Positions 1 through 11,530 of a DNA stretch of 64,000 nt are shown piece by piece. The stretch comes from Carposina sasakii (Eukaryota > Arthropoda > Insecta > Lepidoptera > Carposinidae). A program made the translations under genes and the position numbers. The DNA lies in NCBI GenBank assembly GCA_014607495.2, contig CP053159.1, positions 3,355,501 through 3,419,500 of the forward strand, read 5' to 3'. The notes beneath the pieces are model-generated. The model did no database searches. It worked only from the letters and a program-made list of their open reading frames with translations, and was not told where the DNA came from. Positions within the stretch are counted from its first letter, which is position 1; each line of letters opens with the position of its first letter.

Positions 1-309
1 TTTCATGAAATGATCAATTCTACGATATGGCCACGACAGATACATATCCTGATGCCTATGTCCCATAGAGGTAGGCAGAGACTATCTCTTTTTAGTATGT
101 TTCAAACACCTCTCTTTTACTACGTAATAAACTACAAAAATTATGATGGTACATTAAATAGTTATATTATACGAACTGACCCATAATCAAAGTAATTTGA
201 TCAAATTCTGAGAATGAATGACTTCTGTCTTTCAAACAAAGGTTCTTTTTTCACATTTCATTTTGTACGCTACTTCATCTGTTATAAGGGTATATCTCCC
301 CTATATATA
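1..309. other. unassigned AT-rich DNA
   Basis: I see no gene, RNA or recognisable repeat here. Confidence 0.5.
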
Positions 310-475
310 TCTGTCGTAGAACCGATGGGCGGTGGAGTAAGCGAGTTCTCGAATGGAGACCGCGCCTTGACCAGATAGACCGATAACTTGAAAAACGGGA
401 GATCAAGCCATGTAGCGTACTCTGGTGGAGGCCTACGTCCAGCAGTGGACTGCAATAGGCCGATCATGATACATA
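310..475 (+). pseudogene. RTE-type LINE ORF2 C-terminal scrap
   Basis: A short decayed piece of the 3' end of an RTE-clade non-LTR retrotransposon. In one plus frame it reads DGRWSKRVLEW, and after a frameshift EAYVQQWTAIG, just before the ATG/GAT-rich tail. The same two motifs, in the same order, occur in the longer copy on the minus strand at 10129-10470. The stretch between them carries stops, so nothing functional remains. The assignment to RTE rests on family resemblance from memory. Confidence 0.7.
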
Positions 476-2364
476 GATACTATATACATATCTGTTGAGC
501 TCTATTATAAAATTCAGTTCGATTTTAGTCGGTCATGCACAGTTTAGTTTGTAATTGTAACGTCTTTGGTTGGGATACAATCTCGATGTCGCATCTCGAA
601 CCAAATTTTACTATCAGATGCAAAGTTTGGTTTATTAAAATGCTTTTGGGATACAAAAGCTGTATTTTGTATTTTCGTTTTAACTTAAAGAAAGTTTGAT
701 TAGGTTCTGCAATTATACTTTGTATATCAAATAAGAGACAAGTATACTTTTATTTAGGTAAAAGTAAATCTATATTATTCTGATGTTATATTGATTTGTA
801 AAAATTTTAGAAACACAGCCGTATGTATAATAGGCATATTAAAATATCGCATTGATAGAAGACAAACTATGATCCGTGTGACCTAGCATAGCTAATTAGT
901 CTACCTCTCGTGGCCTAGCATATCAGATGCATTAAATCTGTATCCTGAATAAGAAAATATACAGATGTTTTCGCAATCGCTCAATATCCAGTAGCAATTC
1001 TTGACTTACTAGCCTAAAAACGACCCATATCTAACATAATGATCAATGAATAAAACCAACAACCTTGGTTATTCCGAATATTAATGTGATCTCGAAACAC
1101 CAAATATAAGGCCGCTTCCGACCCAAACCAATGCGAACATGAATTACAAACACGCTTGTAAATAAAGCTTCGCATCCATTGCCAACAATGCTCATTAATA
1201 ATGTAAGGTTTACATATCTGTCCAAAGAAGTATTACTACTTCTGTACTGATAGTAACATAGCAAGAGACTAGTACGAATATATATTAAAAGAGAGAAGAA
1301 CTTTATAAATTTAAATATCGTGAAATCTCAATAACTCTGTTTATATTTCCTGTGCTGATGCGAGGCTTCACTAAAATACACTAGCTGCATCTCCTTCTGT
1401 AATAAGCTAGCAACTTCTAATACTCTACTAATAAAGCACATTGAAAAAAATGGAAGCACTCATTAGGAAATAAACATTATTGTCATTAAAAAAATATAAT
1501 CTTTCCATTGAAAGCAACGATATTAAAATCATCTTTATGCATCATCGCAATACATTAAGGGGAATTCCCTAAAAAATACGTGAAAACGTCCAACAGTATA
1601 AATAAATGATTAACGGTGGACGCATGGCATAACTGTCCGAAAGCAAGAGATATGGACACGAACATGACTAATCGCGATGTCCAGGCGTCTTCATCCATCA
1701 TACGCGTGATGTGTCATACTTGCACTCTTCGAGGGCGTGATTGAGAGCCTATGAATTCCTGATTGATAGTTCATTGATACGATGTTATGACCGACTGGAG
1801 CTATTGGCCCACTTTTATGACAGTTCGAGCCGGATGAAATGAGAATATTTATGGTGAATGCGGAATAATTCTGGAGGTTTCGTCTAGGACACCGTACGAG
1901 TACCACATAGTGGCCAGATTTTGTTCCTATTCTGAAATATAAGTATCCCTAGTATTATAAAATCTGTGTCTTAAGGATATTTAAAAATCGCTATAACCGA
2001 GATTTTATATGTTTATTCTATTTGTATATGTGATAGCTAATAATGGTGAATTATTCGAGAATTATTGGGGAATTACTCGAGTAATACATACGATGACGGA
2101 AATCTGTGAACTTAATTGAGATTAAATATCTGTACGCTATATATTACGTTTGAACCCTTCCGGATTCCGGACTGTTTATTATATTTATAACACTATTCGC
2201 TGCACAATGTAACAAAATCCGTTTTATAAGCGTGTCATTAAACCTTATTTCGCACAATATGGCGGCGTCAAGTCATGGCAGCAATAACCCTGACACGCCA
2301 TCTTATAACCATGAGTTCAAGTATGTACCTGGATGCAGTACGTATTAGATACCGAGTGTGTTAT
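476..2364. other. unassigned DNA
   Basis: No supported gene. The segment at about 1620-1920 is less AT-rich and has a 71-codon antisense open frame with no motif I recognise. I do not call it a gene. Confidence 0.4.
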
Positions 2365-2690
2365 GTCATTAACGTTTCCGAATATTAAGCATTCTTCTCA
2401 TCATCAGGAACATTTTTTCCATGGAAACATATGCAACTGGGAAGTGTCTGGTTACCAAGATTTTAAGGTTAAATGATCATATTGCATTTTTTTGGACAAA
2501 TGCACGTAACGCGTGAAACAAACATTTTTCAAGAAAAAAAAAACATATTCTATTAAAAAGCCAACGCATGTAAGTAAAAAGAAATACCTGAAAAATTTTA
2601 TCGGTTTACTGAAATTTCTCTGGCATAAATTTACTATACTAGATGTGTAGTGTGCTCCTCATAAACGGTGGCAACGAAAAAACACCCGTA
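2365..2690 (+). repeat. MITE family B, diverged copy
   Basis: This matches the family seen intact at 34521-34900, 60854-61230 and 62706-63073, with shared blocks CATGGAAACATATG, GGGAAGTGTCTGGTT and GGTGGCAACGAAAAAAC in the same order. The left terminus is lost and many substitutions are present, so this is an older copy. Confidence 0.7.
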
Positions 2691-3213
2691 TACGAGTAAA
2701 ATATCAGCTTAGCTCCAATCTTCCAATCCTATTGGTTAATATTTTTCTTTTAGGATTCACAGGCAATCTTATACTTAAAGGGGCAAATAGATGGGGTGAT
2801 TTTTGTATTTCGTATTCGTAGCAGAATGACAGTTAAATTGACGATCAATAGATCGTATGAGAAATCAGCGTTCACACAGTAATAGCGATAGCTCTCTCCT
2901 AAAGTCTTACCTTCAACTAGATATTTGCAGTGTGTTCTCCAGTATAACTACAGCTTCTTGGTTACAACTCTCGTAAAGTACGACACTTGCGGCAACTTTA
3001 ATGATTAGCTTCCTTTGTCACATCCTCGGTTATATTACAGTGTTCTGAACAAGTGAGAGTTTCACATGCAAGAGATAAAACCTTGTCCTTTACATGGTAT
3101 AAAAATGTCTTATCATTAAATGTCAAGACATGCTCAAGTGATTATAGTTAGGTACCTACACCTTTAAGAGTAGTCTAGATTTTTAACCTTAAACATGCAC
3201 TTTCATATATAAA
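2691..3213. other. unassigned DNA
   Basis: AT-rich sequence with no recognisable gene or repeat. Confidence 0.4.
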
Positions 3214-3478
3214 ATACAGAGTGTAACAAAAGGGTTACGTTAAGCGAAAAGCTATGTAATAAGGAACCTATCCACAAAATTTCAGACTCGAAATCACTTC
3301 CAGGTAGTCATATAATTTTCCAGATAGTATGGAGAGTTCCTAAACAACTCAGGAATATTCATAAAATCTTGAAAAATAAACATGTGATTTCGAGTCTCAA
3401 ATTCTGGAAATAGGTTCTCTATAGTGGGCTGTTTACATAGCTTTTTGCTTAACATACCCTTTCTGTTACATCTTGTAT
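3214..3478. mobile_element. MITE family A, palindromic copy
   Basis: An inverted-repeat element of about 265 bp. The left end reads TACAGAGTGTAACAAAAGG and the right end is close to its reverse complement (CCTTTCTGTTACATCTTGTA). The arms continue inward with AAGCGAAAAGCTATGTAA and its complement. Better-kept copies lie at 4812-5077 and 32242-32503. TACAGGG ends flanked by TA suggest a Tc1/mariner-type non-autonomous element; that part is inference. Confidence 0.75.
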
Positions 3479-3903
3479 ATATATTTTTTTTGTGTACATA
3501 CTCTAGGTATAACACATTATTTCCAGGCTAGGTTCCTTCTAGTGATAGTTAAACTTCTCAAAGTCTAAGATATAACAATATTGTTATGTATGAAATAACA
3601 TTTCATATCAAAACAATGCCACTACAATAGAGGTTGACATCTAATAACACCTTTTACCCGGAAAACTTAGGCAACTAAAACAATAACAGTATTTTCCGGA
3701 CCCTGTGGCGAAGTTAGTAGAACAAATACACGACCCACTGGTATTGACTCTCAAGTTAAGATTCTTGTTTAAGTACACACTAACATTATTATTATAAGAA
3801 CTAAATAAGACCTGCAGATTTTCTCTGAAACCCAAAAGCCTGTGGATAGATACTGGTGTTTCATCTTGTCAAATCTCCATCAAATGTTCTATCTATATCT
3901 TCT
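3479..3903. other. unassigned DNA
   Basis: No recognisable gene or repeat. A 64-codon antisense frame here has no supporting motif. Confidence 0.4.
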
Positions 3904-4236
3904 TCTATATACATATAATAAAAATGTAAAGGATCGCTGTCTGTACATTGACGATATATGAGAAAATATATTATAGGAGACCTTAATCAACCCAATAATA
4001 ACCAACAGAATGATTTTTAGAAATTTTGTCGGTTTGTCTGTTTGCCTGTGCGTTTGTGCACGCTAATCTCAGAAACGGCTGAACCGATTTCGATGCAATT
4101 TTCAGGAATATATTGTGACAGGTCCCGCTTAACATATAGCGCACTTTTTATCCCGGAAAAATATTTTTATCCCGTATAATTTCGACATTTTGTTTATTCT
4201 GTAGTCCACGCGGACGGAATCGCGGGCGTCCACTAG
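3904..4236 (+). mobile_element. Helitron-like non-autonomous repeat (family F)
   Basis: It starts TCTATATACATATAATAAAA and ends with the hairpin-forming GTCCACGCGGAC, then CGGGCGTCCACTAG followed by T. A close copy lies at 44106-44462. Other family members end the same way and sit between A and T. TC at the 5' end, CTAG after a short hairpin at the 3' end and an A/T insertion site are the hallmarks of Helitrons. No coding capacity is present. Confidence 0.65.
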
Positions 4237-4811
4237 TAATTAAATAAATTTCGACACTCTTTTAACATATCTGGCATAAGCAATGCGAAAGCGTAAATTC
4301 TATAATTTCTATAATTTACGTAACAGAAATTTCAATGGAATTTGCCATTGCAATGCGAAAATTGTAGATACATTTTAGATATTACTCGTACATCGCTAAT
4401 ATGCCTATGAGTCGACACTTCTCATCACATCGTGACGTTGTTCTATACTTCACTCCTGCAGTCAAACTTACTATAAGGACTTACTGTATGTAACGATGCA
4501 AAACTAAATATGTATAAATATGATAAAAAAGACTCCACTCCTGCAGTCAAACTGTTAAAACAGTTTTGCAGGGCATTAGCTAATAAGAATTGTACTACCT
4601 CTAATAATAATAAATAAATAAATACATATTGCACTCTAGCGTTAAAATATAAATGATATTGCTTTACTTGGATCTACTGGCTCCTGCAAGTATAGAGTTA
4701 TGGGATGACCATGTAACGGAGCCACCTATCGGACGCAATACAGCATCACATTCCAATGCAAATTCTAGAACGCGATATCAAAGTTTCAAGTTTCTCACAA
4801 TGATCGGAATA
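4237..4811. other. unassigned DNA with a short direct repeat
   Basis: No gene recognised. The 18-mer CACTCCTGCAGTCAAACT occurs twice, at 4451-4468 and 4536-4553, which may mark a small duplication. Confidence 0.5.
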
Positions 4812-5077
4812 TACAGGGTGTAACAAAAGGGACATATTAAGCGAGAAGCTATCTAAAAAGCTCACTAAAAGGAACCTACCCACAAAATTTCAGTTTCGAA
4901 ATCACATGTTTATTTTTCCAGATAGTGGGCAGAATTCCTACACAACTCAGGAATGTTCATATAATCTTTAAAAATAAACATGTGATTTCGAGTCTCAAAT
5001 TTTGGAAATAGGTTCTCTATAGTGGGCTATTTAGATAGCTTCTCGCTTAACATACCCTTTCTGTTACACCCTGTATA
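4812..5077. mobile_element. MITE family A, near-complete palindrome
   Basis: Both terminal inverted repeats are visible: TACAGGGTGTAACAAAAGGG on the left and its near reverse complement ending CTGTTACACCCTGTA on the right, flanked by TA. The internal arms pair through AAATCACATGTTTATTTTTC and its complement. It has no coding sequence. Confidence 0.8.
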
Positions 5078-7644
5078 AGTCGGCCAAACAATAACTAGTG
5101 GCCTGGTGAGGTCGGAAGCGGACTGATCACACCCTCTGTCGTATGCCGAGTGAACTATGGGTCGGAGTGAGGACAAAATTGCGTCAATTAATCACTCGTC
5201 GCATCAGGGCAAACCAAGATCTTGACAGATTCATGAAGAGCTCACTCGTGATTCGTGATAGCATAAGATTGTCCATAAGGTCCAAGAATAAGTTCGGAGC
5301 TCTCTATATCAACCGGAATGCGTCAAATGAAAATCTAACTCTAGTTCGGTTAATCGGACTACTGCAAATAAAAGTATTACCTATACACAAGGATAAAAAG
5401 TAGTAAAAAATCTGAAGTTCTGCAGATACTCTGATACAATGCAGATACAATGAAATTCTTCTTCTTCTTGTAGTGGCACTCCATTACTGGAGGTCTGCCG
5501 TCAGCTTACTAAATGCAGACTTGTCCGTGGCCATTCGAAACAGCTCCTCCACATTAGCTATTCTAGAAATTCTAGAGTCATCGAAAAACTAAATTTGTTG
5601 TGAATACAGAACGAGGTATTCTAACGTCGTCACGCGTCATCGATCAAGAACATCCATATGGCAAGGGCATACCTACGCCGAACATTAATCTTAACGTAAC
5701 ATTTTCTTAAAGATGAATATCATTATTACAGCCTACAAAATCGGAGGTCCTATGTAGTGTAGTTCGATGTTATTATATGATCGGAATAATTTTCCTCCTA
5801 TTGGAAATAATGAGGCAGAAGCTCTGTAAGTGCCAAGTTATGGAAGGTGACGGAAAAATAAATTCAATTACTGGTACCTCGCTCTGGAACTTACCTTTGT
5901 CAAAGTTTTTTCATCGAATTCAAACAATATGCAATAAAATAGAGAGAATAAAAATATTTTATGATATGAAGAATTTAAATGTAGATGCCCTAATATAGCG
6001 CTTGCGGAAAAGTCGATATTACGAATATAAAACTATATTAGTCATGAATATTTCAGGTATTATCATAGCAGAACCAGGACATTTACAGGTCCAATTAGTA
6101 GAAGTAGAAGGACCTAGTAAAAACGAAAAAAAAAACTACTATGGTATGTATGGTTAACTTATGCTTCCTTCTAGGTAATTATTATAAATAAATATGATCG
6201 TTTGTCAGAATGGATTTCTGGAAGTCTTTTAAGCCGACCTGTTATGAAATCTAATAATTATGTGATTTTAGAATAAAAAAACACATAGACAATAAAGAAC
6301 ACACAGATGAAGCCGTGGGTGGTTGCCACTAGATTTTAATTGAGGAAGTATAGACATACGAGTATAAACACTTTTGCGTACCGCTCGTGTAAAAATAAGC
6401 TTCATATCGCTTTCCCTTCACGCCCTACAAGTGCGTGAAGTACGGTGCGAACCTGCCCCGCCAAGGTGGGGTGCTAACTATGATGGATGTTCACATTAGC
6501 ATCGTAGCCCCTATTTATCTCGTTCGAATCGCAATCAGCTTGACGGGGCCCGATCGCTTGAATAAGTAGCTCTAGCTGAAAATTGTGTAGATATTAGTGT
6601 ACTCTGTCGATAATATTAAGATGAGTGTACTTCGAAGATAGGCGTTTGATATTTGTTTGGTTGCTTATCTACTGGTAGAGAAACATTTCACTAAATGCAC
6701 ACCTATGTTATTTGAATGACGGTGCTAGCGCTCTGTATATGACTTCATTATCTGTGTATATATAGGTACATACAGTAAAATGTTTGTTCTCAAACCATGT
6801 ACAGAAGTAATTCTATGACTCCCGACGGATGGTGGAATTAACATATGTATAAAGTGCTTGATCAGTAAGTTAACCAACAGTAAAAGAAATATACTCATAA
6901 TTTTATTTTATTTATTTAGGACAACAAACAATTACACAGTACATATATGTAAACAACATTATATAAAAGAGTAGATAATTGAGTAACCCACTGCGTTGAC
7001 CACGAACTTAAAAATATACAGAGAGATTTAAAAAAAGACATCATAAAACTTGTAAATCTAAATAATTCTCGTTTTAGAAGGATATTAAAAACATTTAAAA
7101 ATCATTTTATCCATTCTACAAGGTATTTCTACAAGCTTAGAATACTGTATTACATATTAGCACAATTTTAAGATTTGGTCAGAATAATCTACATTACTCA
7201 GTGCTTGTGTATATTTAATCAAATATATATTTTTTTTCTTTAGAAAAACTTTCCTAATCTAAACTTTTTTTTTTTATAACCCTGAACGAAAATTTCAAAT
7301 CGTGATTAACGGCATCTAGTCAAGAGATAAAATTTAATAGCATTCCATCAGCTTTACTTCCTAGATTTCACCATTTGGCATAAAGTAAAAAAAACGTATA
7401 AAAGACTAACGGGTTGTACACGGGATATTTCTCGAATGAAATGTTCTAGTGTTGTTTCAGAGCTGACATCCACTAAACTGAAGTTTCTCCTTGCACTGGA
7501 GGAGTACTTGGGCGGTACTTTGTGTGCTTTCAACGATGTTGGTGTCCCACATACATGGAGAGGTACCCTAGTAAAAAATGAGGAGGACCTTGTGTACCTA
7601 TTCTAAATTCATGTGGATAATAAAACCAAATAACTAGGAAACTA
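5078..7644. other. unassigned DNA with two open or GC-rich patches
   Basis: An 86-codon plus-strand frame at 5143-5403 starts with ATG and is rich in Arg and Ile, but has no recognisable motif and may be chance. A GC-rich patch at 6411-6566 holds an open frame of about 55 codons (motif CVKYGANLPRQGG) ending at a stop near 6570. I do not recognise either. The rest is AT-rich with homopolymer runs. Confidence 0.35.
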
Positions 7645-7895
7645 AATAATAAATATTTGCACGCATTACCTATCCCAGGGATCCCTAGAGACTTGTGTTG
7701 AAGATACTAAGAAGCAACCGTATAAAAATACATAGATAAAATTAACATTCATGACGCAAGTAACACGTCTATATTGAACACATGAAAGTTTATCCCTAAC
7801 GGGATTCGAACCCAGTACCTATCCTTACGTAGTAACTGTTTTATGTAATCTGTGCCTATACGGCTTAGGCAGAGTCTACCACACAGGTCATATGT
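7645..7895 (-). mobile_element. tRNA-derived SINE-like copy
   Basis: On the minus strand a B-box-like GGGTTCGAATCCCG lies near 7800-7815, upstream of a body containing a long stretch shared with the copies at 37741-37970, 42600-42810 and 20855-20995 (TATGTATTTATACGGTTGC-like, then a run ending in GGGATC). This is the layout of a Pol III-driven SINE. Family name not recognised. Confidence 0.6.
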
Positions 7896-8110
7896 TAGTT
7901 ACTAGGTACTACAGCTGATATTTAATTCACTTGAAATGAAAACTCGAATTGTGAAGTAGTTTAGTGGTATAACGTTACGATTTACTATTACGCAATACGA
8001 ATTTTATATGCGACTAGTGGTCGCTCAGGAATTCGTACACAAAAACTTTTTGAAGTCTCGTTTCTGGTAAAATTTTGGATAATCTTTTTATAAAGAATGC
8101 CTACGTTATA

Positions 8111-8190
8111 CAAAGAATATGCCCTCTAAGTTTCAGATCTTTAAGCACAGTGGATTTGGCTGTGCGTTGATCCGTTATTCATTACGGGCA
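8111..8190 (+). repeat. interspersed repeat J, copy 1
   Basis: Shares a string of blocks with 11274-11350: CAAAGAA, CCCTC.AAGTTTCA, then GGCTGTGCGTTGATCCGT and CATT.CGGGC. No coding content. Origin unknown. Confidence 0.55.
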
Positions 8191-8205
8191 AAGCATTTAA
8201 ATAAA

Positions 8206-9044
8206 GAAATTAAACTATAGTCAGTGCTCCTTGGTTCTCCAGAAGTGACGAAGTACACAAATATTGCAATATCCCTACAATCAAAGATGAAATAAACCAC
8301 ATCACAGAAACATACAAAGAAAACATTTCTCTCAATCTAAATAAACTTGCACAATGCCTTAGTGATCAGCTCAGTATAAGGCGCCTGAAAAGGAAATACA
8401 TATGGGACAAGTTCTAAAGTCACTTGAAGGCAACCCACTGCTGAGTGGGAATACCTGATACGCCATTCTAACTAAAAGAAAAACAGCTACTTATAGTATT
8501 GGATACTGATTGTAAGCTAGTAATTAAATAATAATAAAAAATAGAGAAATTAAACAGCAATAATTATACAGTTTTTGCTATGACATTACTTTTGTAGGTA
8601 CCTAGAATCATAATAAAGGGGCGGGTAATGTTATAAATACGGTCGCCGTAGCATCAAGGGTCTATTTCACCCTCATAAATGATGTCTCCGGAGACATCTG
8701 TTTTGTTCACGGTTTGATCGCTATCTCGGTCATTTTATACGAAAATGAGCAAGATACGAGTAGTTACTGGGCTTGGTGGTTATTGTTGGAACATGATATT
8801 ACTCGTAATATGGCGTACCTATTTGCAAATCGGGATGACAAACCAGGGTTTTTGATATTGTCAGTAGTCATTCTAACGTATATTATTAGTAATAGTAGTA
8901 ACCACAGATAACGAAGCTTACGATATAAAAGATGCTTCGTACGCCATTTCATTTAACGGTTGAGTTGGATGCCAGCGTAAAAGAAACGTAAGATAAATGT
9001 GTACTATGGTTTGTACCTACGACTATTCGTCCAAACCGTCTCAA
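8206..9044. other. unassigned DNA with a perfect palindrome
   Basis: No supported gene. The 18-bp perfect palindrome GATGTCTCCGGAGACATC lies at 8681-8698 within a less AT-rich stretch. A 65-codon plus frame at 8714-8911 lacks ATG and recognisable motifs. Confidence 0.45.
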
Positions 9045-9150
9045 ACATATCAAACATGTGGCTTCCGGTCTCAAATTTTGCGGGCAGGTTATCAATAGTG
9101 AGCTGTTTACAAAGAATTTTTCTTAATTTTCTGTTATATCATGTATATAC
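9045..9150. repeat. MITE family A, right-half fragment
   Basis: Carries a decayed right arm: AACATGTGGCTTCCGGTCTC, TCTCAAATTTTGCGGGCAGG, GTGAGCTGTTTACA and TCTGTTATATCATGTATA. These correspond in order to the right half of the copies at 3214-3478 and 4812-5077. Confidence 0.6.
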
Positions 9151-9780
9151 ATACATATATATAGATTGGCATACTGGATGCTTAGACAATGTAACATTAT
9201 TTCGCATCGTAATTAGTTATCGTAACATTTCCACAAACTAAAGCGCATAATGAAGGTGTTCCAGAAAATTTATCTATCGATTCGATTGAGAATTAATCTT
9301 ACTGCCCCTTGATGTGTAGGAGGATGCTTTAAGAAACGGAAAGGAAGTTTGGAGGATATTTGTTTACTTTCCGAAAACTCTATTCCCTACAGAACTGAGT
9401 TATAGAGGAAGCAAGCATCGTTAAATATTAAATTGGTGTACACTTTCAAGAGAAACACAAGGAAAATATGTTGCCTTGAATATATTTTAATTAAAATTTT
9501 CTTCCAAATTTATTAAGATATATTGATTAATTTTAGATCATCATTACTTAGCCGTTATTTTGGAATTTGTTACAAAATTTTAATTTTTATTGGTATTATC
9601 ATTTTGTGTAACTTTGTATAGCTACAGTTGTTGACTGTGATCAATTTTTTACCTCAGCGCACTAAATAGGTTTATGAACTTGGTCATCATTCAACTTGCG
9701 ACAACAACACTGTTAGCCACATGAAGCATTTACAAAATGGAGGTGTTATAATGTCAATATACCTATACTACGGATGTGGA
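9151..9780. other. unassigned DNA
   Basis: AT-rich, no gene or repeat recognised. Confidence 0.4.
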
Positions 9781-9799
9781 TTACAAAGAATTGCGTACA

Positions 9800-10022
9800 A
9801 TTACCGCTCGTTCTTCATTTCTTAACACGTTAAACGCTTTGACAGACACCATATGACTGCCAGTAGATATTTTTAACACGTTGAACGCCAAAATCAAAAT
9901 TTCTATTTTACCATATAGGCCATGGCAGACACCATTTGTCCGACAGTAGGTCGGGTCCACCGGGCCGTGGCAGATACGGTTTGACTGCCAGTAGGGTCTG
10001 AGATAAAATGTTTTTACTAGAC
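9800..10022. repeat. unnamed repeat with duplicated motifs
   Basis: GC content rises here. The motif GCAGACACCAT, and variants of it followed by GACTGCCAGTAG, recur about three times at roughly 9840-9990. AACACGTTAAACGC and AACACGTTGAACGCC recur at 9823 and 9872. This looks like a decayed MITE or small tandem unit. The 83-codon antisense frame across it is likely chance. Confidence 0.45.
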
Positions 10023-10115
10023 CGGCAGACATCTCAACTACTGTGAATGTTATTTGCAGTGACCCGTGCGGCCCTGTAGAATAAGCCTCATGCCTTAGCG
10101 CATAAAAAAACTTTC

Positions 10116-10500
10116 ATCATCATCATCATCATTTACAGCCCTGAGAAGTCCACTGTTGGACATAGGCCTCCCCCAACAACCTCCACTCCGACCGGTCGGA
10201 AGCAGCCTGCATCCAACCGACGCCCGCAACCTTGGCCAGGTCATCCGTCCACCTCGCGGGTGGCCTTCCCACGCTGCGCTTGCCGATACGTGGTATCCAC
10301 TCTAGAACTTTCCGACTCCATCGGCCATCAGTTCTTCGAGCTATGTGCCCTGCCCATTGCCACTTCAGCTTGCTGGACCGTTCAGCTATGTCGGTGATCT
10401 TTGTACGTCTGCGGATCTCCTCATTTCTGATTCGATCACGCAGAGAGATCCCAAGCATAGCTCTCTCCATCGCACGCTGTGCGATCCTGAGCTTTTTTAT
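10116..10500 (-). pseudogene. RTE-clade LINE, ORF2 C-terminus and tail
   Basis: The minus strand encodes about 113 residues of the C-terminal tail of an endonuclease-reverse transcriptase. The readable motifs are LRDRIRNEEIRRRTKI, KLKWQWAGHIARR, DGRWSRKVLEWIPR, VGRPPARWTDDL and GEAYVQQWTSQGCK. The reading frame runs into a GATGATGATG-type 3' tail at 10116-10131, as is usual for RTE elements. The RT core and endonuclease are absent, so it is a 5'-truncated dead copy, probably a normal target-primed insertion. A second, more damaged copy lies at 29532-29845, and shorter scraps at 310-475 and 12645-12683. The frame is intact over its length, which implies a fairly recent insertion. Family assignment is from motif recall. 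Confidence 0.85.
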
Positions 10501-10518
10501 GAGCCACGAAATTAGTAA

Positions 10519-10660
10519 ATTAGTAAACCACTAATTATGATTTGTTTAATTAATGTGTTGGGTTTTAGAGTTTCATAATTAGTGGTATGCTAATTTTTTT
10601 CTTTTAGTAAACCATTAATAATGAAACTCTAAAACCTATTAATTTATTAATTAATCTGTT
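10519..10660. repeat. inverted repeat around TTGGGTTTTAGAGTTT
   Basis: The left arm (10539-10585) contains TTGGGTTTTAGAGTTTCAT and the right arm (about 10612-10655) carries ATGAAACTCTAAAACCTATT. A third partial copy, TTGGGTTTTAGAGTTATTAG, follows near 10667. Arms and extra copy suggest a small foldback MITE or serial duplication. Confidence 0.6.
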
Positions 10661-10704
10661 GGGTTTTAGAGTTATTAGAGATTATTAATCTAGTTTTTTA
10701 TTTC

Positions 10705-10908
10705 GGGATAGTGTGATGTATTATCTTGCATGCTAGGTACTTGGATCTGGTTTCTTGTGGCGATTGTAGGTAGTGCAAGTGCTTATTTTCGCAGTTATGA
10801 GTTATCAGATCCGAGGGTCAGTGGAGGGTGTAGAGCCCGATGGTGGGCGTACCCATAGTGAATATATGAACTTCCAAATTGTAACACCTAATACAATTTC
10901 ATTTATAT
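10705..10908. repeat. repeat with invertible core, orientation 1
   Basis: A core of about 140 bp contains TATCAGATCCGAGGGTCAGT and GGAGGGTGTAG. It is followed by ACCCATAGTGAAT, GAACTTCC and TAATACAATTTCATTTATA. The copy at 34150-34385 has the same right flank in the same direction but the core reversed. See the finding on core inversion. Confidence 0.6.
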
Positions 10909-11273
10909 CTGTTTAGTATAATATGCCTATACTGGGATGCGCATATCTGACTATTAGTTCGATTATGCAATGTACCCCTGTATATCTATTTCGCATATCT
11001 ATAGGTACATATGTATGTAGGAAGATGGATTAATTGGGTCTTCTGTATGAATATATACATGGATGGATAAAACGATGGCAAACGCTGGCGCAAATGAGAA
11101 GAGCCATAGATTATACAAAAAATCTGTAAAAGTGACAATAAAATTTTAAAAATTAAATAATATAGTTAGAACTACAAATTCATTCTCATCATTATGCTAG
11201 CGGCTAGCTGTTTTTTATTTTTGTTCCTGTGGAAATTTCAGGAAATCCTTTCTTATCAGATATCTACACCATT

Positions 11274-11350
11274 CAAAGAAAACACCCTCCAAGTTTCAAG
11301 TCTTGAAAATCAGCAGTAAAGGCTGTTCGTTGATCCGTCAGTCATTGGGC
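11274..11350 (+). repeat. interspersed repeat J, copy 2
   Basis: Matches 8111-8190 block by block, including CCCTCCAAGTTTCAAGTCT, GGCTGTTCGTTGATCCGTC and CATTGGGC. No coding content. Confidence 0.55.
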
Positions 11351-11435
11351 ATTTTGCACTAAATGACACGGTCACGCGACGACCACGGCTTTTTTGGAAG
11401 CACCTATTAATTAAATAGTATAGCTTGTTTTCCCA

Positions 11436-11518
11436 CTCGACCACACGACAACGACACGACTACAACATTTCGTCATCTAATCCCATCATCGTGGTCGGGT
11501 TGTTGTCGTGTCGTCTAG
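11436..11518. repeat. short imperfect inverted repeat
   Basis: CGACCACACGACAACGACAC on the left pairs with GTTGTTGTCGTGTCGTC on the right across about 35 bp. Likely a small foldback or MITE remnant. Confidence 0.5.
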
Positions 11519-11530
11519 AAAACGTCCATT

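Noticed and set aside
5143..5403. 86-codon plus frame as a host gene
   Set aside because: Starts with ATG but has no motif or neighbouring exon; the length is within chance for a window of this size.
10232..10534. 100-codon plus-strand frame
   Set aside because: Shadow of the RTE coding tail on the minus strand. The minus-strand reading has the family motifs.
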